Below, one piece after another: positions 22,207-30,671 of a stretch of DNA of 64,000 bases. The notes under the pieces were generated by a model. The model had not been told where the DNA came from. It was given only the letters and a program-made list of their open reading frames with translations, and searched no databases. Each line of letters starts with the position of its first letter. Positions within the stretch are counted from its first letter, which is position 1. The translations under genes and the position numbers were made by a program. This DNA comes from Photorhabdus noenieputensis (GTDB lineage: Bacteria > Pseudomonadota > Gammaproteobacteria > Enterobacterales > Enterobacteriaceae), in NCBI RefSeq assembly GCF_018448935.1, contig NZ_RCWC01000026.1:1-64000 (forward strand). The letters are read 5' to 3'.

Positions 22207-24762
22207 TTACACCATATCTTTTAGTCGATAAATCCATTCTAATGCTTGACGCGGAGTCAGTGAATCTGGATTAAGATTTTCTAATGCTTCAACCGCCGGT
22301 GACGTTTCTTCTGTTAATAGCGCAAGTTGCGGTGTATCGACATGACTTGCCGTTGCATGGTTGGAGAGTGATTCCAGCTCTTTAAGTTTCTGACGCGCTC
22401 GTTTAATCACTTCGCGTGGAACGCCAGCGAGGGAAGCCACAGCCAATCCGTAACTCTTACTGGCTGCACCTTCTTGCACGCTGTGCATAAATGCGATGGT
22501 ATCGCCATGCTCTACCGCATCCAGATGAATATTAACCACGCCTTCAAGTTTTTCCGGCAACGTGGTCAGCTCAAAATAGTGAGTAGCAAACAGAGTCATT
22601 GCTTTAATGCGGTTTGCCAGATTTTCTGCACATGCCCATGCCAGAGAAAGGCCATCATAGGTTGATGTCCCTCTGCCAATCTCATCCATCAATACCAAAC
22701 TTTGTTCTGTCGCATTGTGCAAGATATTGGCGGTTTCGGTCATTTCGACCATGAAGGTTGAGCGGCCGGATGCCAGATCATCGGAAGCGCCTACACGGGT
22801 GAATATGCGATCAACTGGGCCAATAACCGCTTTTTCCGCCGGTACAAAGCTACCGATATAGGCCAGAAGTGTAATAAGCGCCGCCTGACGCATATAGGTA
22901 CTTTTACCGCCCATATTTGGACCGGTAATAATCAGCAGACGCCGCTGTGAAGATAAAGAAAGAGGGTTTGAGATAAATGGCTCACTCAGAACCTGCTCAA
23001 CAACTGGATGGCGACCACCGGTGATTTGAATTCCCGGTTTATCGCTCAATGTTGGGCAAACATAATTCAGGGTTTCAGCGCGTTCTGCCAGATTTGCCAA
23101 TACATCAAGTTCAGCCAGTGCTTCGGCACTGGTTTGTAATTCGGCCAAATGAGGCAATAGCAGATCGAATAATTCTTCGTAAAGCGCCTTCTCTATTGCC
23201 AGAGATTTCCCTTTAGAGGTCAGAACTTTATCTTCATATTCTTTTAGCTCAGGAATGATATAACGCTCAGCATTTTTCAGTGTCTGGCGGCGGACATAGT
23301 GAATTGGCACCAGATGGCTCTGCCCTCGGCTGACTTGAATATAGTAGCCATGAACACCATTAAAGCCGACTTTCAGAGTATCAATACCCAGCTTTTCCCG
23401 TTCGCGGATTTCCAGTTGTTCCAGATAATTACTAGCGCCATCAGCCAGTGTGCGCCACTCATCCAGTTCACTGTTATAACCCGGTGCGATTACGCCACCA
23501 TCGCGAACCAACACCGGAGGGGTTTCTACAATCGCTCTTTCAAGTAATTCCTGTAATTCATCAAACCTGCCGATATTCTTCTGCAATTGCTTGATATAAG
23601 GGGAATCTGAGGAGTCCATAACTTGATGGATATCCGGTAATTGCTGGAATGCATGGCGCATTCTTGCCAGATCCCTTGGACGAGCAGAGCGTAGAGCCAG
23701 GCGTGCTAACACACGTTCGAGATCACCTACCTGTAGCAAAAATGGCTGCAACTCCAAGCCAATTTCCTGCAAAGTAGCGATAGCTTGTTGACGATTTTCT
23801 AATATCTGGCGCTCCCTGACAGGGGCATGCAACCAGCGTTTTAACATTCGGCTACCCATCGGGGTAACACACAGATCAAGAACAGAAGCGAGAGTATTAT
23901 CTGTGCTGCCGGACAGGTTTTGTGTCAGTTCCAGATTACGACGGGTGGCGGCATCCATAATAACCGTATCTTGCTGACGTTCCATCGTAATGCCACGGAT
24001 ATGTGGTAGTGCTGTGCGTTGAGTATCTTTGACGTATTGCAACAGGCAACCGGCGGCACGCAGAGCAAGCACTGCTTTTTCCACGCCAAAACCGACAAGA
24101 TCACGGGTACCAAATTGCAGGTTCAATTGCTGTTTTGCGGTATCCAGCTCAAATTCCCATAAAGGGCGACGGCGCAGGCCATGAAAATTTTCAATCAGCG
24201 CCATATGCTCAAAACTTTCAGGATAGAGCAATTCGACAGGACGGCTACGTTGCAATTCAGCGGCTATCGTTTCCCGCTCTGCCATTTCAGATATTTGGAA
24301 GCGGCCAGATGTCACGTCTAGTGTGGCATAACCAAATCCTTGATTATCGTGCCAAATAGCCGCCAGCAGGTTATCTTGCCGTTCCTGTAATAGCGCTTCA
24401 TCTGTCACGGTACCGGGAGTAACGATGCGAACAACTTTACGTTCAACCGGGCCTTTGCTGGTGGCAGGATCGCCAATTTGCTCACAGATAGCGACTGATT
24501 CACCTAATTGAACCAGCTTAGCTAAGTAGTTTTCTACTGCATGATGTGGCACGCCTGCCATAGGGATAGGATTGCCGGCTGATTGACCTCGTTTGGTCAG
24601 GGAAATATCCAGCAATTTTGCCGCCTTTTTGGCATCGTCATAAAATAGCTCATAGAAATCCCCCATTCTGTAAAACAGCAGGATATCAGGATGCTGTGCT
24701 TTAAGACGGAGATATTGCTGCATCATGGGCGTGTGGGTGTCAAAAGTTTCTGTATTAATCAT
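22207..24762 (-). CDS. mutS: DNA mismatch repair protein MutS
   Basis: An 851-residue mismatch-recognition ATPase. The N-terminal mismatch-binding Phe-x-Glu is in [12 protein letters not shown] (about residues 35-45). Walker A reads [14 protein letters not shown], Walker [17 protein letters not shown], and the C-terminus [16 protein letters not shown] is the usual dimerisation/beta-clamp region. Its 5' end and upstream region are duplicated 1.5 kb away (26253-26413). In many enterics the rpoS-mutS interval is a recombination hotspot, and here the accessory DNA lies on both sides. Confidence 0.97.
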   Translation of the reverse strand: MINTETFDTHTPMMQQYLRLKAQHPDILLFYRMGDFYELFYDDAKKAAKLLDISLTKRGQSAGNPIPMAGVPHHAVENYLAKLVQLGESVAICEQIGDPATSKGPVERKVVRIVTPGTVTDEALLQERQDNLLAAIWHDNQGFGYATLDVTSGRFQISEMAERETIAAELQRSRPVELLYPESFEHMALIENFHGLRRRPLWEFELDTAKQQLNLQFGTRDLVGFGVEKAVLALRAAGCLLQYVKDTQRTALPHIRGITMERQQDTVIMDAATRRNLELTQNLSGSTDNTLASVLDLCVTPMGSRMLKRWLHAPVRERQILENRQQAIATLQEIGLELQPFLLQVGDLERVLARLALRSARPRDLARMRHAFQQLPDIHQVMDSSDSPYIKQLQKNIGRFDELQELLERAIVETPPVLVRDGGVIAPGYNSELDEWRTLADGASNYLEQLEIREREKLGIDTLKVGFNGVHGYYIQVSRGQSHLVPIHYVRRQTLKNAERYIIPELKEYEDKVLTSKGKSLAIEKALYEELFDLLLPHLAELQTSAEALAELDVLANLAERAETLNYVCPTLSDKPGIQITGGRHPVVEQVLSEPFISNPLSLSSQRRLLIITGPNMGGKSTYMRQAALITLLAYIGSFVPAEKAVIGPVDRIFTRVGASDDLASGRSTFMVEMTETANILHNATEQSLVLMDEIGRGTSTYDGLSLAWACAENLANRIKAMTLFATHYFELTTLPEKLEGVVNIHLDAVEHGDTIAFMHSVQEGAASKSYGLAVASLAGVPREVIKRARQKLKELESLSNHATASHVDTPQLALLTEETSPAVEALENLNPDSLTPRQALEWIYRLKDMV

Positions 24763-24879
24763 GCAGTGGTCTTAATTAAGTTTGTGAATCAATTCTTTCG
24801 TTATGGTATCGCACCAAGCTTTAAACTTACACAAGTAAAATCTGGAAGCAATTCGCAAATTTAGTTGTAATTTTGGTCT
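24719..24879. repeat. Direct repeat copy A: mutS 5' end and upstream region
   Basis: 161 bases covering the first 14 codons of mutS plus about 115 bases upstream. They recur at 26253-26413 with only two differences by my reading. This is the native copy attached to the intact mutS gene. Confidence 0.95.
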
Positions 24880-24882
24880 GGT

Positions 24883-24967
24883 TAATTTGGCTCTGTGTGG
24901 AAAGCAAAGCTGAGTTGCCGAAGTGGTTGAGAGAATTTCCCAATGTTGACTGGTTTTTGCTGTCTAA
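24883..24967 (+). pseudogene. abiEi fragment (AbiE antitoxin remnant)
   Basis: About 28 codons reading IWLCVESKAELPKW...EFPNVDWFLLSN. This is almost identical to the middle (about residues 98-126) of the intact AbiEi protein encoded at 26539-27312 (IWLCVEDKAALPKW...EFPNVDWFLLSN). The N-terminal part is missing and the fragment ends exactly at the inverted-repeat tip at 24966. It is the left remnant of a second AbiE copy. Confidence 0.9.
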
Positions 24968-25175
24968 TACTACAGCCGTAATTGCCTTGTTGGTAAAGAA
25001 TTTCCTTGATGATGATAGCGAGATTGTTGAGCTCGTTATTGATGTCGCCGCCAGTATGACCAATCTAAAATCTGAACAAATGTCTTATTAGTTTTTGCCA
25101 GCAGCTTGAGCCTTTGTGTACTAAGAGCTTTTTTATGGAAATTCTTTGTTGAAATTATGGGATGCTAGAATGGCA

Positions 25176-25201
25176 GAAGCCTAGCAATTTAGCTAGGCTT
25201 C
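25176..25201. repeat. Perfect 10-bp inverted repeat
   Basis: GAAGCCTAGC and GCTAGGCTTC, six bases apart, between the abiEi fragment and the PemK-like gene. No T run follows on either strand. It may be a weak terminator for the minus-strand toxin gene or part of the mobile element. Confidence 0.5.
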
Positions 25202-25285
25202 GCAGGTCCCTCAAAGGGAATAAATATTTTGGGCCTCTATGGGCAACAGCTATATTGTGAGCGATCTTACTGGAGAAATCAAGTG

Positions 25286-25741
25286 TCATGATTTTGATAA
25301 CAATTGACTTGCATTTATGGATTTAATTATTGCCAATTGAATTTTAGTGACGATTTCTTTGGGTAAAATTTGATTTAAATAGCCTCTATCAGTTCTTGGT
25401 CTTTGTAGCCGTTGTCGGCTGACTTGTTGTACAAGATCCGCTTTTGCCCAACGTGTTATTTGTTCAAAATACTTCATATTCTCAACAACGCTTTTATCAA
25501 TTACAACGTGCATTCCACGTTGTAATTTATTTTGATCACATTTGCTTGATAGAGGAACAACTATACAGGCATTGCCATCTATTTTACCGTTTACAATAAC
25601 AACAAGCCGATTTTTTACCATTTCAGGTGGTATATGACCATCATAGGAATTAGTTATTATTTTGCCTTCTTTATTTTTTGGGTAATTCCCATAGTCACAT
25701 TCTAATATTTCGCCCACTTTGGGACTAAAGTTGATAGGCAC
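25286..25741 (-). CDS. PemK/MazF-like endoribonuclease toxin, orphan
   Basis: A 151-residue protein with features of PemK/MazF-family growth inhibitors. The N-terminal GEILECDYGN is followed by NRLVVIVNGKIDGNACIVVPLSS, the barrel strand typical of the family, and then by a Trp-Ala-Lys-Ala-Asp segment. The start is GTG at 25741 with AGAGGAA upstream. No antitoxin gene is evident next to it. It lies inside the inverted-repeat-bounded segment that disrupts the first AbiE copy. MazF-like toxins cleave mRNA. Activity here is not established. Confidence 0.65.
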   Translation of the reverse strand: MPINFSPKVGEILECDYGNYPKNKEGKIITNSYDGHIPPEMVKNRLVVIVNGKIDGNACIVVPLSSKCDQNKLQRGMHVVIDKSVVENMKYFEQITRWAKADLVQQVSRQRLQRPRTDRGYLNQILPKEIVTKIQLAIIKSINASQLLSKS

Positions 25742-26061
25742 TTGTTATTCCTCTATGTAAGGTGATAAATTCACCTATGACTTAATGATTTTTACTAAGA
25801 ACTTATTTCAATAGGATTATATAATGGAAATCGGCCATTCTCATCGATGTAAAATAGAAACAGTTGATTACTAAAAATTGTGATGTATGTCATATTTTAA
25901 ATATGGATGAAATTTGCGGTATTTGTTAGTAGTACTACTATAGCCGTAAAATCCCAAAGTCCGTGTTTTCTCTGATGTTCATGACGCAAAAAAATCTCAT
26001 GGCTTAAAACTTTCCTATGAGCGTTTCTTCTGTTGAAAAAAGGAAATATGGCTGTAGTATT
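25742..26061. other. Non-coding stretch with nested repeat tip
   Basis: About 320 bases without a supported gene. It holds ACTACTATAGCCGTA at 25934-25948, a near copy of the element tip. With the reverse tip at 26047-26061 it would define a 128-bp MITE-like unit. The rest is AT-rich. Confidence 0.45.
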
Positions 26062-26219
26062 CTAGAGAAAACACTAACTGAGTGGCTGGGTTAGTTTATA
26101 ATTCGTGATATAGATTCACTTTAAGTATCACTATATATTTATTTTAAACCATTGCTATTGGATGATAATTGAGTGGGGAAATAATAGATGAATTAATCAA
26201 TTGTAAATGTGTAGGTAAA
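26062..26219 (+). pseudogene. abiEii 3' end and flanking remnant
   Basis: From CTAGAGAAAAC at 26062 the sequence follows the end of the intact abiEii gene and its 3' flank (28190-28352). It includes the last codons (KWLG-like, ending GGGTTAG) and about 130 bases of AT-rich downstream sequence, with scattered differences. It is the right remnant of the disrupted AbiE copy. Confidence 0.9.
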
Positions 26220-26252
26220 AATAATCATTAAATATTAGCCCTAACAAACAAG

Positions 26253-26413
26253 TGCATCATGGGCGTATGAGTGTCAAAAGTTTCTGTATTAATCATGCAG
26301 TGGTCTTAATTAAGTTTGTGAATCAATTCTTTCGTTATGGTATCGCACCAAGCTTTAAACTTACACAAGTAAAATCTGGAAGCAATTCGCAAATTTAGTT
26401 GTAATTTTGGTCT
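26253..26413. repeat. Direct repeat copy B: duplicated mutS 5' end
   Basis: A 161-base copy of 24719-24879. The two differences I find both fall at third codon positions of the mutS segment (codons for Thr and His) and are silent. Copy B ends where abiEi promoter-region sequence begins, and it is not connected to a mutS gene. Confidence 0.95.
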
Positions 26414-26538
26414 TAGCGACTCAGGAATCAGTAAAGCACAATATACGATATTATCGATGAAACGACTGCTCAAAAAATTGACACCTCAGTAACCAGGTGG
26501 TTTACTATTTACAATATTGTTACACCTAGGGTGAATCT

Positions 26539-27312
26539 ATGTCATCAAAATTAAACTGGCTTTTGCAAAACACTACGCCGGGCTCCTTAGTGTTGCAATC
26601 TTGGCTAACAAAGCACAACATCAGCCCCTCTTTGGCGAATAAGTATATGAATAGCAACTGGCTGCAAAAACTGCGGGCCGGGGTGTATGTACGAACAGGA
26701 CGTGAGCCCGAGTGGAGTGATGCTGTGCAATGTCTGCAAAACCAGCTTTCTATCCCGGTTCATTTAGCGGGGCTCACTAGTCTGGTGTACCAAGGCCGCT
26801 CTCATTATCTACAGTTAAAGCAGCACAAGATCTGGCTCTGTGTGGAAGATAAAGCTGCGTTGCCGAAGTGGTTTAAAGAATTCCCCAATGTTGACTGGTT
26901 TTTGCTTTCTAACCCGAAGCTGTCCTTACTTGATGAGAAATACCTGACAGATGTTGAAATCAAAGGAAGCCAGCTAAAAGCCAGTATACCTGAATTAGCG
27001 GCTTATGAAGTTTTAGATACTGTACCCGTATCGTTTTCTTTTGAACATGCTGCGGAACTTTTCCAAGGTTTGGTTAACCTTAGCCCGCGCAAAGTAGAAA
27101 TACTCCTTCATTCCAGTCATGCGATCCAAACTAATCGTTTATATCTTTTTTTGACCGACTATTATGCTCACGCATGGGCTAAACGTATTGATAAAACTAA
27201 AATTGATTTAGGGGCGGGGAAGCGTCAAGTCGTGTTAGGGGGAAAGTTGGATAAACAGTATCAGATTACGGTTCCGGAAAAGTATTTGAATAATGGATTA
27301 TTTCATGGATAA
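26539..27312 (+). CDS. abiEi: AbiEi-type antitoxin/transcriptional regulator
   Basis: A 257-residue protein with the plan of type IV AbiEi antitoxins. The N-terminal winged helix-turn-helix (about residues 15-65: LVLQSWLTKHNISPSLANKYMNSNWLQKLRAGVYVR) is followed by an AbiEi C-terminal domain (AAYEVLDTVPVSFSFEHAAELFQGLVNLSPRKVEILL). AbiEi autorepresses and counteracts AbiEii. GGGTG lies upstream of the ATG. It overlaps abiEii by about 20 bases. An older, broken copy lies upstream. Confidence 0.9.
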   Translation: MSSKLNWLLQNTTPGSLVLQSWLTKHNISPSLANKYMNSNWLQKLRAGVYVRTGREPEWSDAVQCLQNQLSIPVHLAGLTSLVYQGRSHYLQLKQHKIWLCVEDKAALPKWFKEFPNVDWFLLSNPKLSLLDEKYLTDVEIKGSQLKASIPELAAYEVLDTVPVSFSFEHAAELFQGLVNLSPRKVEILLHSSHAIQTNRLYLFLTDYYAHAWAKRIDKTKIDLGAGKRQVVLGGKLDKQYQITVPEKYLNNGLFHG

Positions 27313-28222
27313 ATATTCTCCATATTACCGACAGGTAGTGTTGTTGATGAGTGTACTGCCTGTGGTGGCAACAGAGAGCTGTTTTGCATTGAAAGGTGGG
27401 ACGGCGATTAATTTGTTTGTGCGTGATTTTCCCCGTTTATCAGTTGATATTGATCTGGTTTATATACCGTTGGAAAGTAGGGAGCTAGCGTTACCTAATG
27501 TTCGAGCGGCATTAACTAGGATTGTCGCTTTACTCCAGCAGCAAGCGGGGATTTTTGCAGCATTACAGACAAATAATCCTAATGAAATGCGTATTATTGT
27601 TACTTCTCAAGAGGCACAGATAAAAATCGAAGTCTCACCGGTTTCGCGTGGTACGTTGTATCCACCTCAGGAACGTGATGTTGTTGAGGTTGTAGAAGAT
27701 GAATTTGGTTTTGCTTCTATTCAAGTCGTTTCGATTGCCGATCTTTATGGTGGTAAGCTGTGCGCTGCGTTAGATCGCCAGCATCCACGTGATCTTTTCG
27801 ATGTCAAAATGTTGCTTGAAGCACAGGGGATAGATCGTTCTATCTTTAATGGATTTATTACCAATTTACTTAGCCATCCTCGACCGTTATCTGAAGTGCT
27901 TAATCCTCGATGGAAGGATATTTCTGAGTTCTATATGAATGAATTCAGAGGAATGACATTTAATAAAGTGTTATTGGAAGATCTTAATTCCGTACCTGAA
28001 TTGATGATTTCAGCACTTAAGGAGCAATTTACCTCGCAGGATTCTGACTTTTTGATGTCTTTCAAAAGTGGCAAGCCGGATTGGCAGTTATTCCAAGAAA
28101 GCCAAATTCAACATTTACTAGCGGTAAAATGGAAGTTACACAATCTCGATTGTATGTCAAAAGGTAAACATATTCAGGCGTTGGATAAACTAGAGAAAAC
28201 TCTGGCTAAGTGGCTGGGTTAG
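27293..28222 (+). CDS. abiEii: AbiEii nucleotidyltransferase toxin
   Basis: A 309-residue toxin of the AbiEii/DUF1814 nucleotidyltransferase family, linked to abortive phage infection. The polymerase-beta-like motif LKGGTAINLF with downstream DIDLVY (residues about 35-60) is clear. The later motifs KIEVSPVSRG, IADLYGGKLCAALDRQHPRDLFDVKMLLE are typical. The start may be 27293 or the Met at 27305. It is coupled to abiEi by overlap. Confidence 0.92.
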   Translation: MDYFMDKYSPYYRQVVLLMSVLPVVATESCFALKGGTAINLFVRDFPRLSVDIDLVYIPLESRELALPNVRAALTRIVALLQQQAGIFAALQTNNPNEMRIIVTSQEAQIKIEVSPVSRGTLYPPQERDVVEVVEDEFGFASIQVVSIADLYGGKLCAALDRQHPRDLFDVKMLLEAQGIDRSIFNGFITNLLSHPRPLSEVLNPRWKDISEFYMNEFRGMTFNKVLLEDLNSVPELMISALKEQFTSQDSDFLMSFKSGKPDWQLFQESQIQHLLAVKWKLHNLDCMSKGKHIQALDKLEKTLAKWLG

Positions 28223-28592
28223 TTTATAATTCATGATATAGATTCACTTTAAGTATCACTATATATTTATTTTTAAACCATTGCTATTGAATGATGATTG
28301 ATTGGGGCAGTAATAATAGATGAATTAATCAATTGTAAATGTGTGGTTAAAATATAGTTTTCACACACAGTAATTCAAAAGTAAGAAATTATAAATAAAT
28401 TGCTTCTTGTTTTTAAGATTTTGTTTTCATTATATTTAAAAATATATTTTGTTGTGGATGATTTAATTTTTTCAAAAGAATTGATAACCTGTATGAAAGT
28501 GCTCAGCTTGCAGATTATTTATTAAAAAACACAGAATTAAATTTACAAATATTTTATAAAACGATGGTTTTGTTTGAGATTGTTTTCCAGAT

Positions 28593-28721
28593 ATATACCC
28601 TATGGATTTCAAGATGCATCGCGGCGGCAGGGGAACGAATCCCCGGGAGCATAGATAACTATGTGACCGGGGTGAGTGAGTGCAGCCAACAAAGAAGCAA
28701 CTTGAAAGATGACGGGTATAT
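28593..28721. mobile_element. MITE-like palindromic element, 129 bp
   Basis: It starts ATATACCCTA and ends GACGGGTATAT, so the tips are inverted repeats (ATATACCC/GGGTATAT). Inner parts pair as well (TTCAAGATGC / GCAACTTGAA). Elements of this build are scattered through Photorhabdus, Xenorhabdus and relatives as far as I recall. The other lectin spacers lack it at the matching site, so an empty site can be reconstructed. Confidence 0.75.
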
Positions 28722-28824
28722 TCAATCAAAAATATATCTTTGTCATGAACAATAATACATGAGTTTAAACCCGTATTGAGCTTACATGTCGAATATTGGG
28801 TTAACTCCAGCAAATTAAGCACCA

Positions 28825-28871
28825 CTGGCCCGATGCAGCGCAGTGAATATTTTTTTAATGCATTGGGCCAG
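28825..28871 (-). repeat. Conserved downstream hairpin, lectin gene 1
   Basis: CTGGCCCGATGCA pairs with TGCATTGGGCCAG across 21 bases, 41 bases after the lectin stop. It is one of five matching structures. No T run follows on the minus strand. Confidence 0.7.
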
Positions 28872-28911
28872 AAGATTACGCTTGTCTTATGCGAAGCTGG
28901 TTCCTTCCAAA

Positions 28912-30042
28912 TTATTTGATCACAGAAGCGTCGATCAAGGTGATACCGCCGATGAGAGCCCAGGTGGTCCACGATGATGTAGTTGATGAAGTAGTTTGCC
29001 AGAGGTGCCAGAGTGCCTTATCAAGGCCAAGCACAAAGACCTCAATCCGGCCGTCTGAATTCTTCGCTACCGTTGGGGCGCTGGCGATAATGCCTGTAAA
29101 TGAGCTCCAGTTAGACCACGGGCCGTTATGATAAACCTGCCAGGTGCGCCAGAGCGTGTTGTCAGAGCCGCGTGCAAAGACCTCAAGCCGACCAGCGATA
29201 TTCTTCACCACCGCAGGAGCGCTAGTGATCACACCATCCAAACACTGCCAGTTTGACCACGAAACGGAATCAGAGCTGATCTGTGAGATATGCCGGAGTG
29301 TGCTATCGGCACCGCGTGCAAAGACTTCAAGCCGACCATCGCAGTTGTCAATGACCACTGGATCGCTAGTGATCACGCCATTCAACGATTTCCAACTTGA
29401 CCACTGATCGGTGTGGGCAGCAGTTTGCCAAATGTGCCAGAGAGCATTATCGGTGCCACGTGCAAAGACCTCAAGTCGGCCATCGGCGTTGATATGTGCG
29501 GCAGGGTTACTGGTGAGTGTGCCACCCAGAGATTTCCAGTTTGACCACGAATTGGTATGGGCTGCGGTTTGCCAGATGTGCCAGAGAGCGTTATCGGTAC
29601 CGCGTGCGAAGACTTCAAGTCGGCCGTCAGAGTTGATGCATACCTCTGGGTTGCTGGTGATCCCACCATATAGCGGCTGCCAGCTTGACCAAGTATTAGT
29701 ATCAGCGGCGGTCTGCCAGATGTGCCAGAGTGCATTATCCGTACCACGCACAAACACTTCCAATCGACCGTCCGAATTACGATGAACAGCAGGTTTGCTA
29801 GTCACTACTCCGTTAACTTTGCTCCAGCCGGCCCAGGAGGAGGTTGGGAGCGGTATAGTTTGCCAATTGTGCCACACTGCGCTGTCAGCGCTTACACCGA
29901 AAACCTCAAGTCGATTATCGGCATTGTTTGCTACTGAGACAATTCCAGATAATGCTATTGCAGAGTTCTCGATTGCTATCTCACTGGCAACATATGCTTC
30001 GATATTATCTGGATTTGGCGTTTTAATGGGTTCTTTTTTCAT
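28912..30042 (-). CDS. PLL-family seven-bladed beta-propeller lectin 1
   Basis: A 376-residue protein made of seven repeats of about 47 residues, each carrying an (D)GRLEVFxRGxDNxLWHxWQ core followed by a WSNWxSLxG strand. This is the fold of the Photorhabdus lectins PLL, PLL2 and PLL3, which bind L-fucose and methylated sugars in host glycans. A 35-residue N-terminal extension (MKKEPIKTPNPDN...) precedes blade 1, and the C-terminus LIDASVIK closes the propeller. No signal peptide is seen. This copy is the most divergent in blades 5-7 (TLRHISQ, NTLWRTWQ, KALWHLWQ), so some sugar sites may differ. AAGAGAATATAC precedes the ATG. Confidence 0.92.
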   Translation of the reverse strand: MKKEPIKTPNPDNIEAYVASEIAIENSAIALSGIVSVANNADNRLEVFGVSADSAVWHNWQTIPLPTSSWAGWSKVNGVVTSKPAVHRNSDGRLEVFVRGTDNALWHIWQTAADTNTWSSWQPLYGGITSNPEVCINSDGRLEVFARGTDNALWHIWQTAAHTNSWSNWKSLGGTLTSNPAAHINADGRLEVFARGTDNALWHIWQTAAHTDQWSSWKSLNGVITSDPVVIDNCDGRLEVFARGADSTLRHISQISSDSVSWSNWQCLDGVITSAPAVVKNIAGRLEVFARGSDNTLWRTWQVYHNGPWSNWSSFTGIIASAPTVAKNSDGRIEVFVLGLDKALWHLWQTTSSTTSSWTTWALIGGITLIDASVIK

Positions 30043-30671
30043 ATGTATATTCTCTTTAAAAATAATTTCTCTGATTCAAAAAATAATCATTTAATAAGAG
30101 GGATATTCAGTTTTATATATTGATGTTTTCACTTGTCTCCGATGTTATTTTGTTAATAAAATAAAGAGTTGGTATTAATTTTTGACCTGTAAAGTGTTAA
30201 GTAAATATGGTTTTGAATTGTGTGATGACATATTTTATATGTGTTTTACACGGGGTTGTTTAAATTAAATAAACTATTTTCATTTTAAATTTTCCATTGA
30301 TTTCTATTTTGAATATATTTTTTTCATGGTTTTTAAAATATTTTATTGAATCATTATTAAAGCACACAATTCATAATCTGGCCATTGAGAAACGCAGATC
30401 CTGATTTAATCATGTACCTAAAAGAGGTTATTCTGTTTGAAGTTGTTTTTCAGACATATTCGACTAACAGTCTGTTTCAGATAGACAAAAATATGTCCTT
30501 ATATCAACGATAATATGCAAGTTTGAATCTGAGCCTGGTTTGGGTATCGAATATTAGATTTTTACCGGCAAATTAAGTACCACTGGCCCGATGAAGCGCA
30601 GTGGATATTTTCCTTAGCGTATCGGGCCAGAAGGTGACGTTCGTTTTGTGCAAGGCTGGATTTATTCCAAA
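30043..30671. other. Intergenic leader and trailer between lectins 1 and 2
   Basis: About 630 AT-rich bases with no gene. Near 30050-30110 is the lectin 1 leader (ATTCAAAAAATAATC-like). Near 30583-30630 is the lectin 2 trailer hairpin. Other parts are related to the remaining lectin spacers. Confidence 0.65.
30583..30630 (-). repeat. Conserved downstream hairpin, lectin gene 2
   Basis: CTGGCCCGAT (30583-30592) pairs perfectly with ATCGGGCCAG (30621-30630), 42 bases after the lectin 2 stop. Confidence 0.7.

Larger units (their letters stand above)
24966..26061. mobile_element. Putative insertion bounded by 15-bp inverted repeats
   Basis: AATACTACAGCCGTA at 24966-24980 is matched in reverse by TATGGCTGTAGTATT at 26047-26061 (14 of 15 bases pair). 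The outer sides are abiEi sequence on the left and the abiEii 3' end on the right, so the segment interrupts an old AbiE locus. Ends of the type TA...TA would suit an IS630/Tc1-like or related MITE family, but no transposase is recognisable inside. It carries a PemK-like toxin gene. A third copy of the tip at 25934-25948 suggests a smaller element nested at the right end. Confidence 0.5.
28223..28911. other. Intergenic region between abiEii and lectin gene 1
   Basis: About 690 AT-rich bases. It contains the 3' flank shared with the broken AbiE copy, a 129-bp MITE-like element (28593-28721) and the hairpin conserved behind all five lectin genes (28825-28871). No gene is supported. Confidence 0.7.

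Noticed and set aside
24873-25091. A 72-residue frame that could be read as a small gene after mutS
   Set aside because: Its first half is the AbiEi fragment in the AbiEi frame, and its second half crosses the inverted-repeat tip. It is a remnant, not a gene.
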